A stretch of DNA of 64,000 nt from Mycobacterium sp. NS-7484 (GTDB lineage Bacteria > Actinomycetota > Actinomycetes > Mycobacteriales > Mycobacteriaceae): NCBI RefSeq assembly GCF_001953975.1, contig NZ_MBEJ01000126.1:33221-97220 (forward strand), written 5' to 3'. The position numbers were made by a program, and so were the translations under genes. The notes beneath the pieces are model-generated. The model was not told where the DNA came from. It ran no database searches and saw only the letters and a list, made by a program, of their open reading frames with translations. Positions 22,201-26,055 of the stretch are shown here, piece by piece (within the stretch, counting starts at the first letter, position 1; each line of letters starts with the position of its first letter).

Positions 22201-22492
22201 CGCGCACCGGGTCCGGCGAAGACCTCAGATCGTGGAAGTCCGGTTCGACCCCTGGGTAGTCGATCGGCCTCTGGAAGATCTCGCCTCGGGACTCGAAGAA
22301 GCCGGCTCGGACCGGTTCGGCTTCCTTCAGCACCCGGCGAATCGCCCAGGCCAGGGCCTCACGGTCCACCGAGCCAGAGATCTTGACGAATAATCCGAGT
22401 TGCCACTCGGCACCCGAATCCACCAGATCATGCGCCAGCCATATGTCGAGCTGGGCACGGGTGACCGGCAGCGACTGTTCATCGAACTGCAT
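2936..22492 (-). CDS. Giant NRPS, first subunit of an N-methylated lipopeptide synthetase (about 6518 aa)
   Basis: Cytosolic multimodular peptide synthetase. Order by residue: starter C1 (HHIVLDG near 137), A1, T1 (Ser near 986); C2-A2 with inserted N-methyltransferase (VLEIGVGSG near 2018), T2 (2443); C3-A3-T3 (3505); C4-A4-T4 (4562); C5-A5-MT (VLEIGAGSG near 5596)-T5 (6015); terminal C6 (HHIAADG near 6202). No epimerase or thioesterase is visible. The N-terminal C domain without a preceding A-T pair is the layout of lipoinitiation, so residue 1 is probably N-acylated. Aligned specificity codes: A1 DIWGLGQMWK, A2 DAFLVGAIWK, A3 and A4 both DYWSMAGVYK, A5 DAFVLAAIWK. I chose ATG at 22492 because GGGAGAG lies 5-6 bases upstream; the codon before it is TTG, a possible alternative. 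It follows the mbtH-like gene by 42 bases on the same strand, which suggests one operon. Product identity is inferred (see findings). Confidence 0.95.
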   Translation of the reverse strand: MQFDEQSLPVTRAQLDIWLAHDLVDSGAEWQLGLFVKISGSVDREALAWAIRRVLKEAEPVRAGFFESRGEIFQRPIDYPGVEPDFHDLRSSPDPVREARELAASIQRAPMSLAGPLFRFALFQTRADEFFLVGCCHHIVLDGTGIAMVGQRLASVYSAVVSGAPIPPSLFGTLSDLIDCESGYESSDDYLRDRAYWTENLPPESEPQYRWLPEEGAAQSYLPSAPVELDPDVLRRVDALALSLNLPRSSVLTAACALLVRGWQSEGSEVVLDFPVSRRVGPDTKTLPAMLAGVVPLVLHTAPATSVADFCGYVDLRIREALEHQRFPVQALERKINSRAAGQLANRVSVNFLPSSFTLDFGGATATASLANAGVVGGFGMFFSSAGEQVFVNTAGVGHPLSNLDPAELADRLQQVLLSMTADSSRSLVSVTVQDDAERDRLFEVGNHGMLSHPLTAVSIPAMFAAQVHRASEAVAISCNGAAMTYRELDEASNRLAHLLIDQGAGPGRCVALLFNRCAQALVSILAVLKTGAAYLPIDPAHPQGRVEFMVSDADPVAVVSTADLVDRLSGQALTLVDVDDPRVDTYPCGALPEPGSDDIAYLIYTSGTTGVPKGVAISHGNVTQLIGCLDPNLEPSGQVWSQWHSYSFDISGWEIFNALLTGARLVVIPEEIARSPHDFHALLVAEEVNVLGLTPTAVAALSPAGLDSVALLVGGEPCPADVVDRWAPDRVMINQYGPTEATMWVALSAPLAAGAGVPPIGSPLPGAALFVLDQWLRPVPAGVVGELYVAGRNVGVGYWRRGSLTGSRFVACPFGAPGQRMYRTGDLVSWGADGQLRYSGRADEQVKIRGYRIELGEIQTALADLDGVEQAIIVAREDRPGDKRLVGYVTETSVGAVDPAGARAALADRLPSYMVPAAIVVLDALPLTVNGKLDKRALPAPEYIDADRYRAPATPTEETLTAIYAEVLGLDRVGVDDSFFDLGGDSLSAMRVIADVNTTLDADLAVRTLFDAPSVAELAPRVAVGSGSRAPLVRQQRPELIPLSFAQQRLWFLNRFEGGVATYNMPTAFRINGALDVEALGAALDDVIARHESLRTVFVDVDGVPFQQVLPAEPGMWRCAGPMVVSSAIGPGGDVTGELMDLAGYRFDLSAEIPVRARIYELGPEQHVLGIVVHHIAFDGWSLAPMVRDVGLAYACRTTGRAPDWSPLPVQYADYTLWQQDRLGDEADPTSVIAGQLAYWRQELADLPEVVSLPTDRPRPPVPSYRGEVVEFGIDTHTWAGLKTVAAEHHATTSIVLQAALAVALHREGVGVDVALGTPIAGRTDKALDDLVGFFVNTWVLRVGVNPALRFREVLDQVKQKALDAYANQDVPFELLVEQLNPTRSTSHHPLFQVALVFQNNVLPTVSLDGMEVEQESVFTRTAKFDLDFDIREVPGDGGPMATGVLTYATDLFEQSSVERLVNRFGRVIEAVVTDPSAVVGEVGLIDQNEWELLRHRWSGAGVRTPTGLIDQLLAAAVAADADAVAVIDGPRQLSYGELDASSNRLARKLIEVGVGPECAVAVAMDRSVELVTAWWAVLKAGGVYVPVDRTNPAERIATVLDAVAAVCVLTCGSDTVPGAGKRPVLRLDAVDLSGYGPGLVADQDRLAPLGTDDAAYVIFTSGSTGTPKGVAVTHAGLLGVAAAHRDLFRVGAHGRVLMVAAPTFDASVFEWLWAVASRAALVVAPRDSYAGAALTELIQRQQVSAALITPTVLATLDRMRLGGVETLVTGGEACPPELVGAWAPGRAMYNAYGPTEVSIWATWSALAAGQPVRIGAPIPGTCALVLDARLHLAPVGVVGELYLAGPVLARGYVGRSDLTADRFVANPFGGPGERMYRTGDLVRWTTHGALEYLGRADAQVKLRGQRLELGEIENTLLACPQVSRAAAAVHHSELGIDHLVGYIALAQSAATHHEADVVDQWQHIYDELYDAELDTPEYGSDFRGWNSSYTGEPIPLEQMREWRSAAVDRILALQPRQVLEIGVGSGLVLSQVAPACEEYWGTDFSTATVAKLTAAVAGEPWRARVHLLSQPAHLTDGLPPGHFDTIIVNSVIQYFPSAEYLAEVIDKAMELLVPGGRLFLGDVRNHSLQGAFQTGIALARSGIGNTDTVELRQRVQRAVLAEHELLLSPEFFTTWASDHPAVGGIDIQVKRGESDNELTRYRYDVVIHKTPTQVRSLARALTWWWTECAGLNGLGAELVSQRPGLVRVSAIPRAGVITDVFIEQALASGLPLAEAQAGAAAAVDAGVTPEQLYLLGEATGYRTAVTWGAQSGTLDAVFVAGPGDGPAPALTDLYLAPIDARQRGGYANDPQTNAKIGEVRQWLSERLPEYMVPSQIVVLDELPLTSSGKIDRRALPAPTFVATSFRPPQTPTEKTVAEVFTEVLGLGRAGLDDDFFALGGDSLIAIRVCARLQSALGREVPVRCLFDSPSVGKLAEYLDQHQGEAARPALTPQPRPAAVPLSYGQQRLWFLEQLQGPSPIYNMAVALRLHGRLNADALGEALADVVSRQESLRTLVVSVDGVPGQVVIPSERADFGWCIVDARDWSTDQLDEAVGAVARHTFDLATEIPLRAALFHVADDEHVLTAVVHHIAADGWSIAPLVTDLAVAYASRDDGHAPDWLPLPVQYSDYTLWQHDWLGSVSDADSVISAQLSYWEQALAGLPERLELPTDRPYPAVADYRGASVAVEWPAEVQQQVARVAREHNATSFMVVQAALAVLLAELSATSDVAIGIATAGRGDQALDQLVGFFVNTLVLRVDVAGDPTVSELLEQVRARSLAAFEHQDVPFEVLVERLNPVRSLTHHPLVQVMVTWQNLPWNSSGSAAGLALGDVEATPMDAETRTAKTDLVFSLAERSTDTGEPAGIAGLVEYRTDVFDASTVQTLVDRLQRVLTAMTADPTVRLSTVDMLDVAERVRLNTLGHRAVLSQQVLESSIPAAFARQVSRAPDAVAVSCAGRSMSYRELDEASNRLAHMLGAEGAGPGECVALLLNRSVAAIVAVLGVLKSGAAYLPIDPAVPDARIEFMLDDAAPVVALTSDGLTERLAETAVPVINLADPQIGQQSADPLPMPAADDIAHIIYTSGTTGVPKGVAVTHQNVTRLFDGLDVGVAMGPEQVWAQCASLAFDYSVWEMWGALLHGGHLVVVPDEVTRSPAELHALLVDHQVSVLSQTPSAVGMLRLAGLESVTGLMVAAEPCPPEVVDRWAPGRVMINGYGPTETTVYATISAPLQRATTGGPTIVPIGRPVPGAALFVLDPWLREVPAGVVGELYVAGRGVGVGYVRRPGLTGSRFVPCPYGAPGARMYRTGDLVSWGSDGQLRYAGRADEQVKIRGYRIELGEVQSLLAGLEGVQQAVVVAREDRSGDKRLVGYVTGSADPVSARSALAERLPAYMVPSAVVVLEALPLTVNGKLDKRALPEPEYAGGGYRGPSTVIEEVVAGIYAEVLGLNRVGVDDSFFDLGGDSLSAMRVIAEINSSLDADLSVRTLFDAPTVSQLAPHIDAGSGGRARLIPQQRPPVLPLSYAQQRLWFLEQLQGPSPIYNMSVALRLTGPVNADALSLSLRDVVGRHESLRTVFKVVDGVPRQVIVPAGQADPGWQFVDATGWSSDRLDEAAGAAARHCFDLTTEIPLRVTLFQVADGEHVLISVVHHIAADGWSINPFVTDLEKAYVNRCAGRGPDWAPLSVQYADYALWQQEWLGSDTDPESVIGTQVAYWQDALADLPETLALPTDRPYPPVADYRGSSVAIDWPADVQQQIARVAREHNVTSFMVVQAALAVLMSALSGSSDVPVGIATAGRNDPALDELVGFFVNTLVLRVDLGGDPTVADILNQVRQRGLAALEHQDVPFEVLVERLNPTRSLTHHPLVQVMLSWQNFGGDPASAMTLGEARATLLPAETRTARMDLVFALSERHTESGTADGITGLVEFRTDVFDASSIEVLVERLRRVLVAMTGDPSRLLSSVDVLDAAEVARLDVLGHRQALTAPTVEASIPGLFAIQVDQSPEAVAVRFEGRSWSYRELDVASNRLAHHLIGMGSGPGQCVALMLQRSAQAIVSILAVLKTGAAYLPIDPAHPDARVEFMLTDAAPVAVLSTGALAGRVARWGVPVVEVDDARLGDGPATALPVPAADDIAHIIYTSGTTGLPKGVAVTHQNVTRLFDGMDVGVALVPKQVWAACSSLAFDYSVWEIWGALLHGGRLVVVPEHTTRSAQELQALLVDEGVTVLSQTPSAVGMLSPVALESVAALMVAAEACPAQVVDRWAPGRVMINGYGPTETTVYATVSAPLEPGSGVVPIGLPVPGAALFVLDRFLRPVPPGVVGELYVAGRGVGVGYVRRTGLTASRFVACPFGGPGARMYRTGDLVSWGADGQLRYGGRADEQVKIRGYRIELGEIEAALAGIEGIDQAAVIAREDRPGDKRLVGYVTEMLPGTVDPAGIRAELGTRLPAYMVPAAVVVIEGLPLTVNGKLDKRALPAPDYTDTARYRAPDTPREEVLAGIFAEVLGLDRVGVDDSFFDLGGDSLSAMRLIAAVNTALNTELAVRTLFDAPTVAGLAPRVDAGAGGRDPLIPQPRPAVIPLSYAQQRLWFLNRFEDGAATYNMPIAFRINGALDVEALGAALDDVIARHESLRTVFIDVDGVPSQQVLPAQVGMWRRGGPTMVSLSAVEEEDEVTAELVALAGYRFDLSAEPPIRARLWKVDSDRYVLGIIFHHIAFDGWSMAPMVRDVAAAYGARHGGRTPDWRPLPVQYADYTLWQREHLGDLADEGSRIAGQLAYWRRELADLPEVVSLPTDRPRPPVPSYRGEGVELRIGAKQWAGLKAVATEHHATASMMLQALAAVVLNRAGVGDDVALGTAIAGRMDAALNDLVGFFVNTWVLRVEVNPGLRFTEVLDRVQQKALDAYANQDVPFELLVEQLNPARSTSHHPLFQVALVFQNNVLPEVSLDGADIEPVSVLTRTAKFDLDFDIREVPGDGGPMAAGVLTYATDLFERSSIERLVGWFDRVVTAVVTDPSVVVGEVGLLGQDERELVLHSWSGSGVDAPVAPADQLLKDAVAAAPDAVAVIDGSRQLSYRELDEWSNRLARLLIGTGVGPERAVGVAIGRSAELVVAWWAVLKAGGVYVPVDRAHPADRVATVLDTVEAACVLTYGSDTVAGAGDRSVLCVDQLDVSNWSADPVTDADRSAPLSTDDAAYVIFTSGSTGTPKGVAVSHAGLVGVAAAQRNLFDAGWPSRVLMVAAPTFDASVFEMIWAVGCQAASVIAAPDSYAGEALTALVHDQRVDAGVITPTVLATLDRAQLAERLDTLLTAGEACPPELVAAWAPGRSMYNAYGPTEATIWSTCTSPLTAGQPVGIGAPIPGVCALVLDSRLQPVPVGVVGELYLAGMPLARGYAGRSDLTADRFVANPFGNPGDRMYRTGDLVRWTPGGELQYLGRADAQVKLRGQRLELGEIENTLLACPQVSRAAAAVCHRDSADHLVAYVALEQSSTADHDAEVVDQWQQMYDELYDAQAETPEFGSDFRGWNSSYTGAAIPLAQMREWRSATVDRILALRPRRVLEIGAGSGLILSQVAPHCEQYVGTDMSAVAMESLADSLERMQVPWRNHVQLLAQPAHVTDGLRANHFDTIVLNSVVQYFPNAAYLSEVIGKAVELLAPGGRLFLGDVRNHSLQGAFQTGVALARNASEDPDDIRQRVQRALLGDPELLLAPEFFTTWAAENSVVAGLDIQVKRGESANELTHYRYDVVIHKAPVQMCSPATAPAWVWSDCAGLSGLHVELTSQRPNMVRVIAIPRDGVIADVMAEQALAAGLPLTEVTAPADPVTPEQIYRLGEAAGYRVAVTWGAQPGTVDAVFISEEGAAAAGVLTDLYVPRPGSRQRSSYANDPDANSKVSVVRQWLAERLPEYMVPSQIMVLEEFPLTTSGKIDRKALPEPVFAATAFRAPQTPIEKAITQAFADVLGLEQVGLDDDFFALGGDSLTATRVSARLQSAVGREVPVRYLFDAPTAASLAEYLERHQCDGARPALRAVTRPDFIPLSYAQQRLWFFDQLQGPSPVYNMAVALRLSGDLDVGALGQALTDVVGRHESLRTLFTVSDGIPQQTVVAPEDAQLRWRVVDASRWSDDRLTEEIGAVARHPFRLADEIPLQATLFEVAENEHVLAAVVHHIAADGWSVTPLVADLGAAYARRCEGREPAWTPLPVQYADYALWQREHLGELTDGGSRIAAQLNYWREALAGLPERLQLPTDRPYPAVADYRGASVAVDWPADLQQRVTAVARQHNATSFMVVQAALALLLSKLGATSDVAVGITVAGRTDPALDDLVGFFVNTLVLRVDLGGDPTVAELLDQVRQRGLAALEHQDVPFEVLVDRLRPARSLTHHPLVQVILSWQNLAWQHSTDPAAGLALGDVRVTPMTAATHTARTDLTFALGERWSSTGEPAGIGGTVEFRSDVFDARSVERLVERLRRVLVAMTAEVEGLS
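4340..8650 (-). other. NRPS module 5: C-A-MT-T (N-methylating)
   Basis: C5 has HHIAFDGWS near 8217-8243. A5 has TSGSTGTPKG near 6750-6787 and code DAFVLAAIWK, similar to A2. The N-methyltransferase insert has VLEIGAGSG near 5677-5708. The T5 Ser codon is near 4449. It is the second copy of the module 2 type. Confidence 0.8.
8710..11830 (-). other. NRPS module 4: C-A-T
   Basis: C4 has HHIAADGWS near 11400-11428. A4 has TSGTTGLPKG near 9930-9964 and code DYWSMAGVYK, identical to A3, so modules 3 and 4 should add the same amino acid. The T4 Ser codon is near 8808. Confidence 0.8.
11890..15010 (-). other. NRPS module 3: C-A-T
   Basis: C3 has HHIAADGWS near 14578-14605. A3 has TSGTTGVPKG near 13098-13132 and code DYWSMAGVYK, identical at all ten positions to A4. 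The T3 Ser codon is near 11980. No methyltransferase or epimerase. Confidence 0.8.
15050..19380 (-). other. NRPS module 2: C-A-MT-T (N-methylating)
   Basis: C2 motif HHIAFDGWS is near 18945-18975. A2 has TSGSTGTPKG near 17485-17518 and code DAFLVGAIWK, consistent with an aliphatic residue. A SAM-dependent N-methyltransferase of about 400 residues is inserted late in the A domain, where N-MT domains usually sit (motif VLEIGVGSG near 16413-16440). The T2 Ser codon is near 15166. This module closely resembles module 5 along its whole length. Confidence 0.8.
19420..22492 (-). other. NRPS module 1: Cstarter-A-T
   Basis: Loading module of the giant NRPS. C1 differs from the later C domains (HHIVLDGTG instead of HHIAxDGWS), as expected for a starter C domain that takes an acyl donor. 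A1 has TSGTTG near 20660-20685 and YGPTE near 20270-20285. Its code, DIWGLGQMWK, is unlike those of modules 2-5. The T1 Ser codon is near 19537. Boundaries are approximate. Confidence 0.8.
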
Positions 22493-22534
22493 CAAGACTC
22501 TCCCACCGCGAGATCTGATAGTGGTGTCGAGCCG

Positions 22535-22768
22535 CTAGTTGCCCGAGCCTCGGTCCTGTGCCGCCAGCCGATCGCGGAGGCTCTTCGGCCGGATGTCCGG
22601 CCAGTTCTGTTCTATGTAGTCCAAGCAGGCGGCGCGATCAGCTTCGCCGTACACCGCCGTCCAACCGGCAGGAATGTCGGCAAAGGTCGGCCATAGGCTG
22701 TGTTGCTCCTCGTCATTGATCAAGACGAGAAAATTGCCATTGTCGTCATCGAACGGGTTGATGCTCAC
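22535..22768 (-). CDS. MbtH-like NRPS accessory protein (77 aa)
   Basis: Small cytosolic activator that binds NRPS adenylation domains and supports their folding and activity. The family signature is plain: NPFDD at the N-terminus, then QHSLWP, IPAGW and a C-terminal YIEQNWPDIRPKSLR. I chose GTG at 22766-22768, not upstream ATG codons, because GGAGG lies 5 bases before it and family members normally begin just before NPFDD. A start at 22822 would add 18 residues not typical of the family. It is the first gene of the NRPS unit, 42 bases ahead of the giant NRPS. The roughly 200 bases upstream, up to the divergent gene at 22969, must hold the operon promoter; I could not fix a convincing one. 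Confidence 0.93.
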   Translation of the reverse strand: MSINPFDDDNGNFLVLINDEEQHSLWPTFADIPAGWTAVYGEADRAACLDYIEQNWPDIRPKSLRDRLAAQDRGSGN

Positions 22769-22956
22769 GTGGTCCTCCCCACCTCCGAGTCGACCAGTGA
22801 AAGTGCTCAACGATATGGACACAAGGCGGCATCCCCCGCACCTCGCCTCCGCGTTGTTTGTCTCCCGTGGCCGATTCCAGCTACGACTTGACTAGTTGCA
22901 GGGCGCCAGCATATCCACTCTTCTTAACGCTGGTGCAGAAATCGGAGATCCCGGCG

Positions 22957-22962
22957 TAGTCT
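22957..22962 (+). promoter_or_regulatory. Candidate -10 box for the DUF2505 gene
   Basis: TAGTCT fits the mycobacterial TANNNT -10 pattern. It lies 6 bases before the GTG at 22969, the spacing expected of a leaderless transcript. No Shine-Dalgarno sequence precedes the GTG. Confidence 0.4.
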
Positions 22963-22968
22963 GTTGCT

Positions 22969-23472
22969 GTGTCGCGGTCACTCGACTTCTCAGTCGACTC
23001 TCGAGCCCAAGTCGAGCAAATTTTGTCGGCTTTCGGCGAACGCGACTATTGGCTCGACCGGATGTCGAGGTTCGGAGGCCTCGACACGCTGGCCAGCCTG
23101 TCGGTGGAACCCGACGGCACGGTGACCGCCGTGATGGTCAAAGATGTGCGCCGCGGCCAGGAACGGTCGCCGATCGCCAAGTTCCTCCCGGTGCAGTGGC
23201 GGGTCGTACAACAGGAGCGTTGGCAGCCCGTCGGCGAGCGGCGGATACGGGGCGAGCTCAGCGTCACACCGCACGGCACTCCTGCGTATGCAGCGGGAAC
23301 AGCACTGTTGATGCCCACGGCTGCAGGCTCACGGATCAGGTGCGTCGCCACGGTCGAGTTCAAGGCGCCACTGCTCGGCCAGCAGGTCGAGAAGATCATG
23401 GGCCGGATGCTCACTCAGAACGTCACCGCGCTCCAGGACTTCACTGCCGAGTGGATCGACGTCCACTCATGA
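22969..23472 (+). CDS. DUF2505 family protein (167 aa)
   Basis: Sequence character and length match the mycobacterial DUF2505 family, small soluble proteins thought to have an SRPBCC/START-like ligand-binding fold. The function is unknown. No signal peptide or membrane segment is seen. The start is GTG at 22969, preceded by a well-placed TAGTCT -10 box, so the transcript is probably leaderless. It is divergent from the mbtH-NRPS unit, and nothing in the sequence ties it to peptide synthesis. Confidence 0.75.
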   Translation: MSRSLDFSVDSRAQVEQILSAFGERDYWLDRMSRFGGLDTLASLSVEPDGTVTAVMVKDVRRGQERSPIAKFLPVQWRVVQQERWQPVGERRIRGELSVTPHGTPAYAAGTALLMPTAAGSRIRCVATVEFKAPLLGQQVEKIMGRMLTQNVTALQDFTAEWIDVHS

Positions 23473-23894
23473 TCGACCAAAGGGTGCACCACATACATGT
23501 GGTTCCATCCAGCGAAATAAGAAGCGCCGGCGCGAGCGCTGGCACCAGCGTCACCGCCGGTAGAACCCGTCATGCCACCCCACACGATGAGGACAGCAAA
23601 TTCACAGGCAGGCGGCCAGGAGACACAAAACCGGCGTTGCCGTTCTTTGACGGCCCCCATTGAGTTCGCCAGACATTGAAGCCGCACGGCCTTTTCAAGA
23701 TCGTTTGACTAGAATTTGCGGAGGCAAACAACGGCGAACTTTGGGTGACAGCGACCGCACAGCCGTCTCGCATCGGGGACTAAATCTTCCCGGCGGCAAG
23801 AAGGCGATTGTTGACAAGTGAACTAAGTGGAAATGCAAAAAAGCCGTCTGCGTTATTCCGGCCTGATTCAAATTTCGGAATATGTCTGCACCGC
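23473..23894. other. Gene-free interval between DUF2505 and the RecQ-like gene
   Basis: I see no convincing gene in these 422 bases; the short reading frames lack coding character. The right part (23690-23890) is lower in GC than its surroundings. A perfect 7-bp-arm palindrome, ACCACATACATGTGGT, sits at 23488-23503, just after the DUF2505 stop, and could help end transcription. The string TTGACTAG occurs at 23705-23712 and again near 22888, with no clear meaning. Confidence 0.5.
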
Positions 23895-25970
23895 TCAACT
23901 CACGCTTGCCAGCACAAACGGCAATACCTCAGGCGCACCGGCCTCACGCAGCACGATCGTCGCCATGGTCAGCGTCCAGCCGGTGTCGGTCAGGTCGTCG
24001 ACCAACAGCACCGGCCCCTGCGGATCGAGTTGCGGTCGTTCCCAGGCACCGTCCAGGGCCGCCACTCGATAAGCCGAATTCACCGCGCTGACCGGTCGGT
24101 GTTCTGGCGTGTAGTTCAGGATGCCGAGGTCGGTCAGCCGCCCGATCTGGGCCAGTCGCCGCACGGTCGAGGAGATCAGCAGTGGATGTGTCTGTGAATC
24201 CAGGCCCATCACCGCGACCGGGCGTCGATCCCACTCCCAGGCCTTGAGCACCTCGATGGCCGCGCCGATCACATCGTCCGGCACTTCGCCGTCGGGTTCG
24301 GCGAGCAGCCGCCGCAGCCGCGCCCCCCAGCCCAGGTCGGTGAGTCGTCCGATCGCGCGGCCGGGTGCAGCCCCCTCGGTGATCCGGCCGGACAAGGTCA
24401 GGCCCAGGGCACTCAGCCCGGTCGGCCACTGTCTGCGGGGTGCCACCAGTACTCCGGGCCGGGATAGGCGTTGTGCGGTATCGGTCAGAATGTCCTGTGC
24501 CACCGCGGCGGGGTAGTGCCGGCCAGTGCAGTTGTCACATCGCCCGCACTGCGCGCCCGGTGTCAGCTCGGGATCGTCGAGCTGGCTGCGCAGGAACACC
24601 ATGCGGCAGCCGTCGGTGGACTGGTAATCCAGCATGGCCTGCTGTTCGCGGCGACGCTCCTCGTCCAACGCCCGGTAACGCGCCTCGTCATACGTCCAGG
24701 GCACGCCGGTGCCGATCCAGCCGCCTTTCACCCGGCGGACGGCACCGTCGACGTCGAGCACCTTGAGCACCATCTCCAGGCGGGACCGGTTGAGATCGAC
24801 CAGCGGTTCCAGCGCCTGGGTGGACTGTGGACGGTCGGCCTCCAGGGCCCCGATGACGTTGCGCACCATGGGTTCTGACGGAAAGGCCACGGAGGCGAAG
24901 TACCGCCAGACGTTCTGATCTTCGGTGCCGGGCAGCAAGATCACCTCAGCGTTGTCGGTCGCACGCCCGGCACGGCCCACCTGCTGGTAGTAGGCAATCG
25001 GCGACGACGGTGCGCCAAGGTGCACGACGAAGCCCAGGTCGGGTTTGTCGAAACCCATTCCCAACGCAGACGTCGCCACCAGGGCCTTGACCCGGTTCTC
25101 CAGCAGATCGGCTTCCAGTTGCTCGCGCTCGGTAGGGTCGGTGGACCCGGTGTAGGCCGCAACTTTGTGGCCGTTCTCGGCCAGCAGTGCGGCCACGTCG
25201 TGGGCTTGAGCCACTGTCAAGGTGTAGATGATCCCGGAGCCCGGCAAGGCGTCCAGGTGCGCCGCGATCCAGGCGGCCCGTTGCGCGGGAGTCCCCACCT
25301 CGACCACCGACAGCCGCAACGACTCACGGTCCAGGCCGCCACGCAGCACCAAGGTGTCGGCTCCGCCGACGCCCAACTGCGCTGCCACATCACCGACGAC
25401 CCGATCGTTGGCGGTCGCCGTGGTCGCGAGAACCGGTATCTGCGAACCTAATTCACTGACCAAGGTCCGGATGCGTCGATAGTCCGGCCGGAAGTCGTGT
25501 CCCCAGTCGGAAACGCAGTGCGCCTCGTCCACCACCACCAGACCCGCGTCGGCAGCCAGTGCCGGCAACACGTTGTCCCGGAAGTCGGGATTGTTGAGCC
25601 GTTCGGGGCTCACCAGCAGCACATCGAGATCCCCATCGGCCACCTGCCGATGGATCGCATCCCACTCGGTGACGTTGCCGGAGTTGATCGTCGCCGCGCG
25701 GACGCCGGCGCGCTCGGCCGCGGCCACCTGGTTGCGCATCAACGCCAGCAGCGGCGAGACGATCACCGTCGGACCGTGGCCTGAAGCGCGCAGCAGTTTG
25801 GCCGCGATGAAGTAGACCGCGGATTTTCCCCACCCGGTCCGTTGCACGACCAGGGCGCGGCGACGCTGCACCACGAGGGCTTCGATGGCGGCCCATTGAT
25901 CATCGCGAAGCCGCGCCGCGGGGCCGGCCAACTGTTCGAGGATCGACTGGGCCTGCTCGCGGGTTGCCAT
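23895..25970 (-). CDS. RecQ-family DNA helicase with C-terminal phosphoribosyltransferase-like domain (691 aa)
   Basis: ATP-dependent 3'-5' DNA helicase by family. Walker A is TGWGKS (Lys49) and the Walker B box is DEAH (148-151) followed by CVSDWGHDFRP, typical of RecQ. The helicase C-terminal half contains the QVGRAGR motif VI, and a zinc-binding cysteine group follows (GCRM ... CGRCDNC). No HRDC domain is seen. Instead the last roughly 110 residues resemble a phosphoribosyltransferase, with the PRPP-loop-like stretch VLLVDDLTDTGWT at about 654-666. Such RecQ-PRTase fusions occur in actinobacteria; the role of the tail is unknown. The start is ATG at 25970. It is transcribed divergently from the esterase gene, 85 bases away. 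Confidence 0.88.
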   Translation of the reverse strand: MATREQAQSILEQLAGPAARLRDDQWAAIEALVVQRRRALVVQRTGWGKSAVYFIAAKLLRASGHGPTVIVSPLLALMRNQVAAAERAGVRAATINSGNVTEWDAIHRQVADGDLDVLLVSPERLNNPDFRDNVLPALAADAGLVVVDEAHCVSDWGHDFRPDYRRIRTLVSELGSQIPVLATTATANDRVVGDVAAQLGVGGADTLVLRGGLDRESLRLSVVEVGTPAQRAAWIAAHLDALPGSGIIYTLTVAQAHDVAALLAENGHKVAAYTGSTDPTEREQLEADLLENRVKALVATSALGMGFDKPDLGFVVHLGAPSSPIAYYQQVGRAGRATDNAEVILLPGTEDQNVWRYFASVAFPSEPMVRNVIGALEADRPQSTQALEPLVDLNRSRLEMVLKVLDVDGAVRRVKGGWIGTGVPWTYDEARYRALDEERRREQQAMLDYQSTDGCRMVFLRSQLDDPELTPGAQCGRCDNCTGRHYPAAVAQDILTDTAQRLSRPGVLVAPRRQWPTGLSALGLTLSGRITEGAAPGRAIGRLTDLGWGARLRRLLAEPDGEVPDDVIGAAIEVLKAWEWDRRPVAVMGLDSQTHPLLISSTVRRLAQIGRLTDLGILNYTPEHRPVSAVNSAYRVAALDGAWERPQLDPQGPVLLVDDLTDTGWTLTMATIVLREAGAPEVLPFVLASVS

Positions 25971-26055
25971 GGCCCCATGATGCCGACCGGAGCCGACACT
26001 CTCCTATTTCGACAAACCCATCCCCTCCCGACACCGGGTCCGGTAGACGTGAAGC

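Noticed and set aside
1..22492. Repeated DNA in the NRPS region as a CRISPR or tandem-repeat array
   Set aside because: The repeats are homologous protein domains about 3 kb apart, not short spaced repeats.
23415..23687. 90-codon minus-strand frame between DUF2505 and RecQ-like genes
   Set aside because: Overlaps the DUF2505 gene, has no motif, no clear ribosome binding site and atypical composition.
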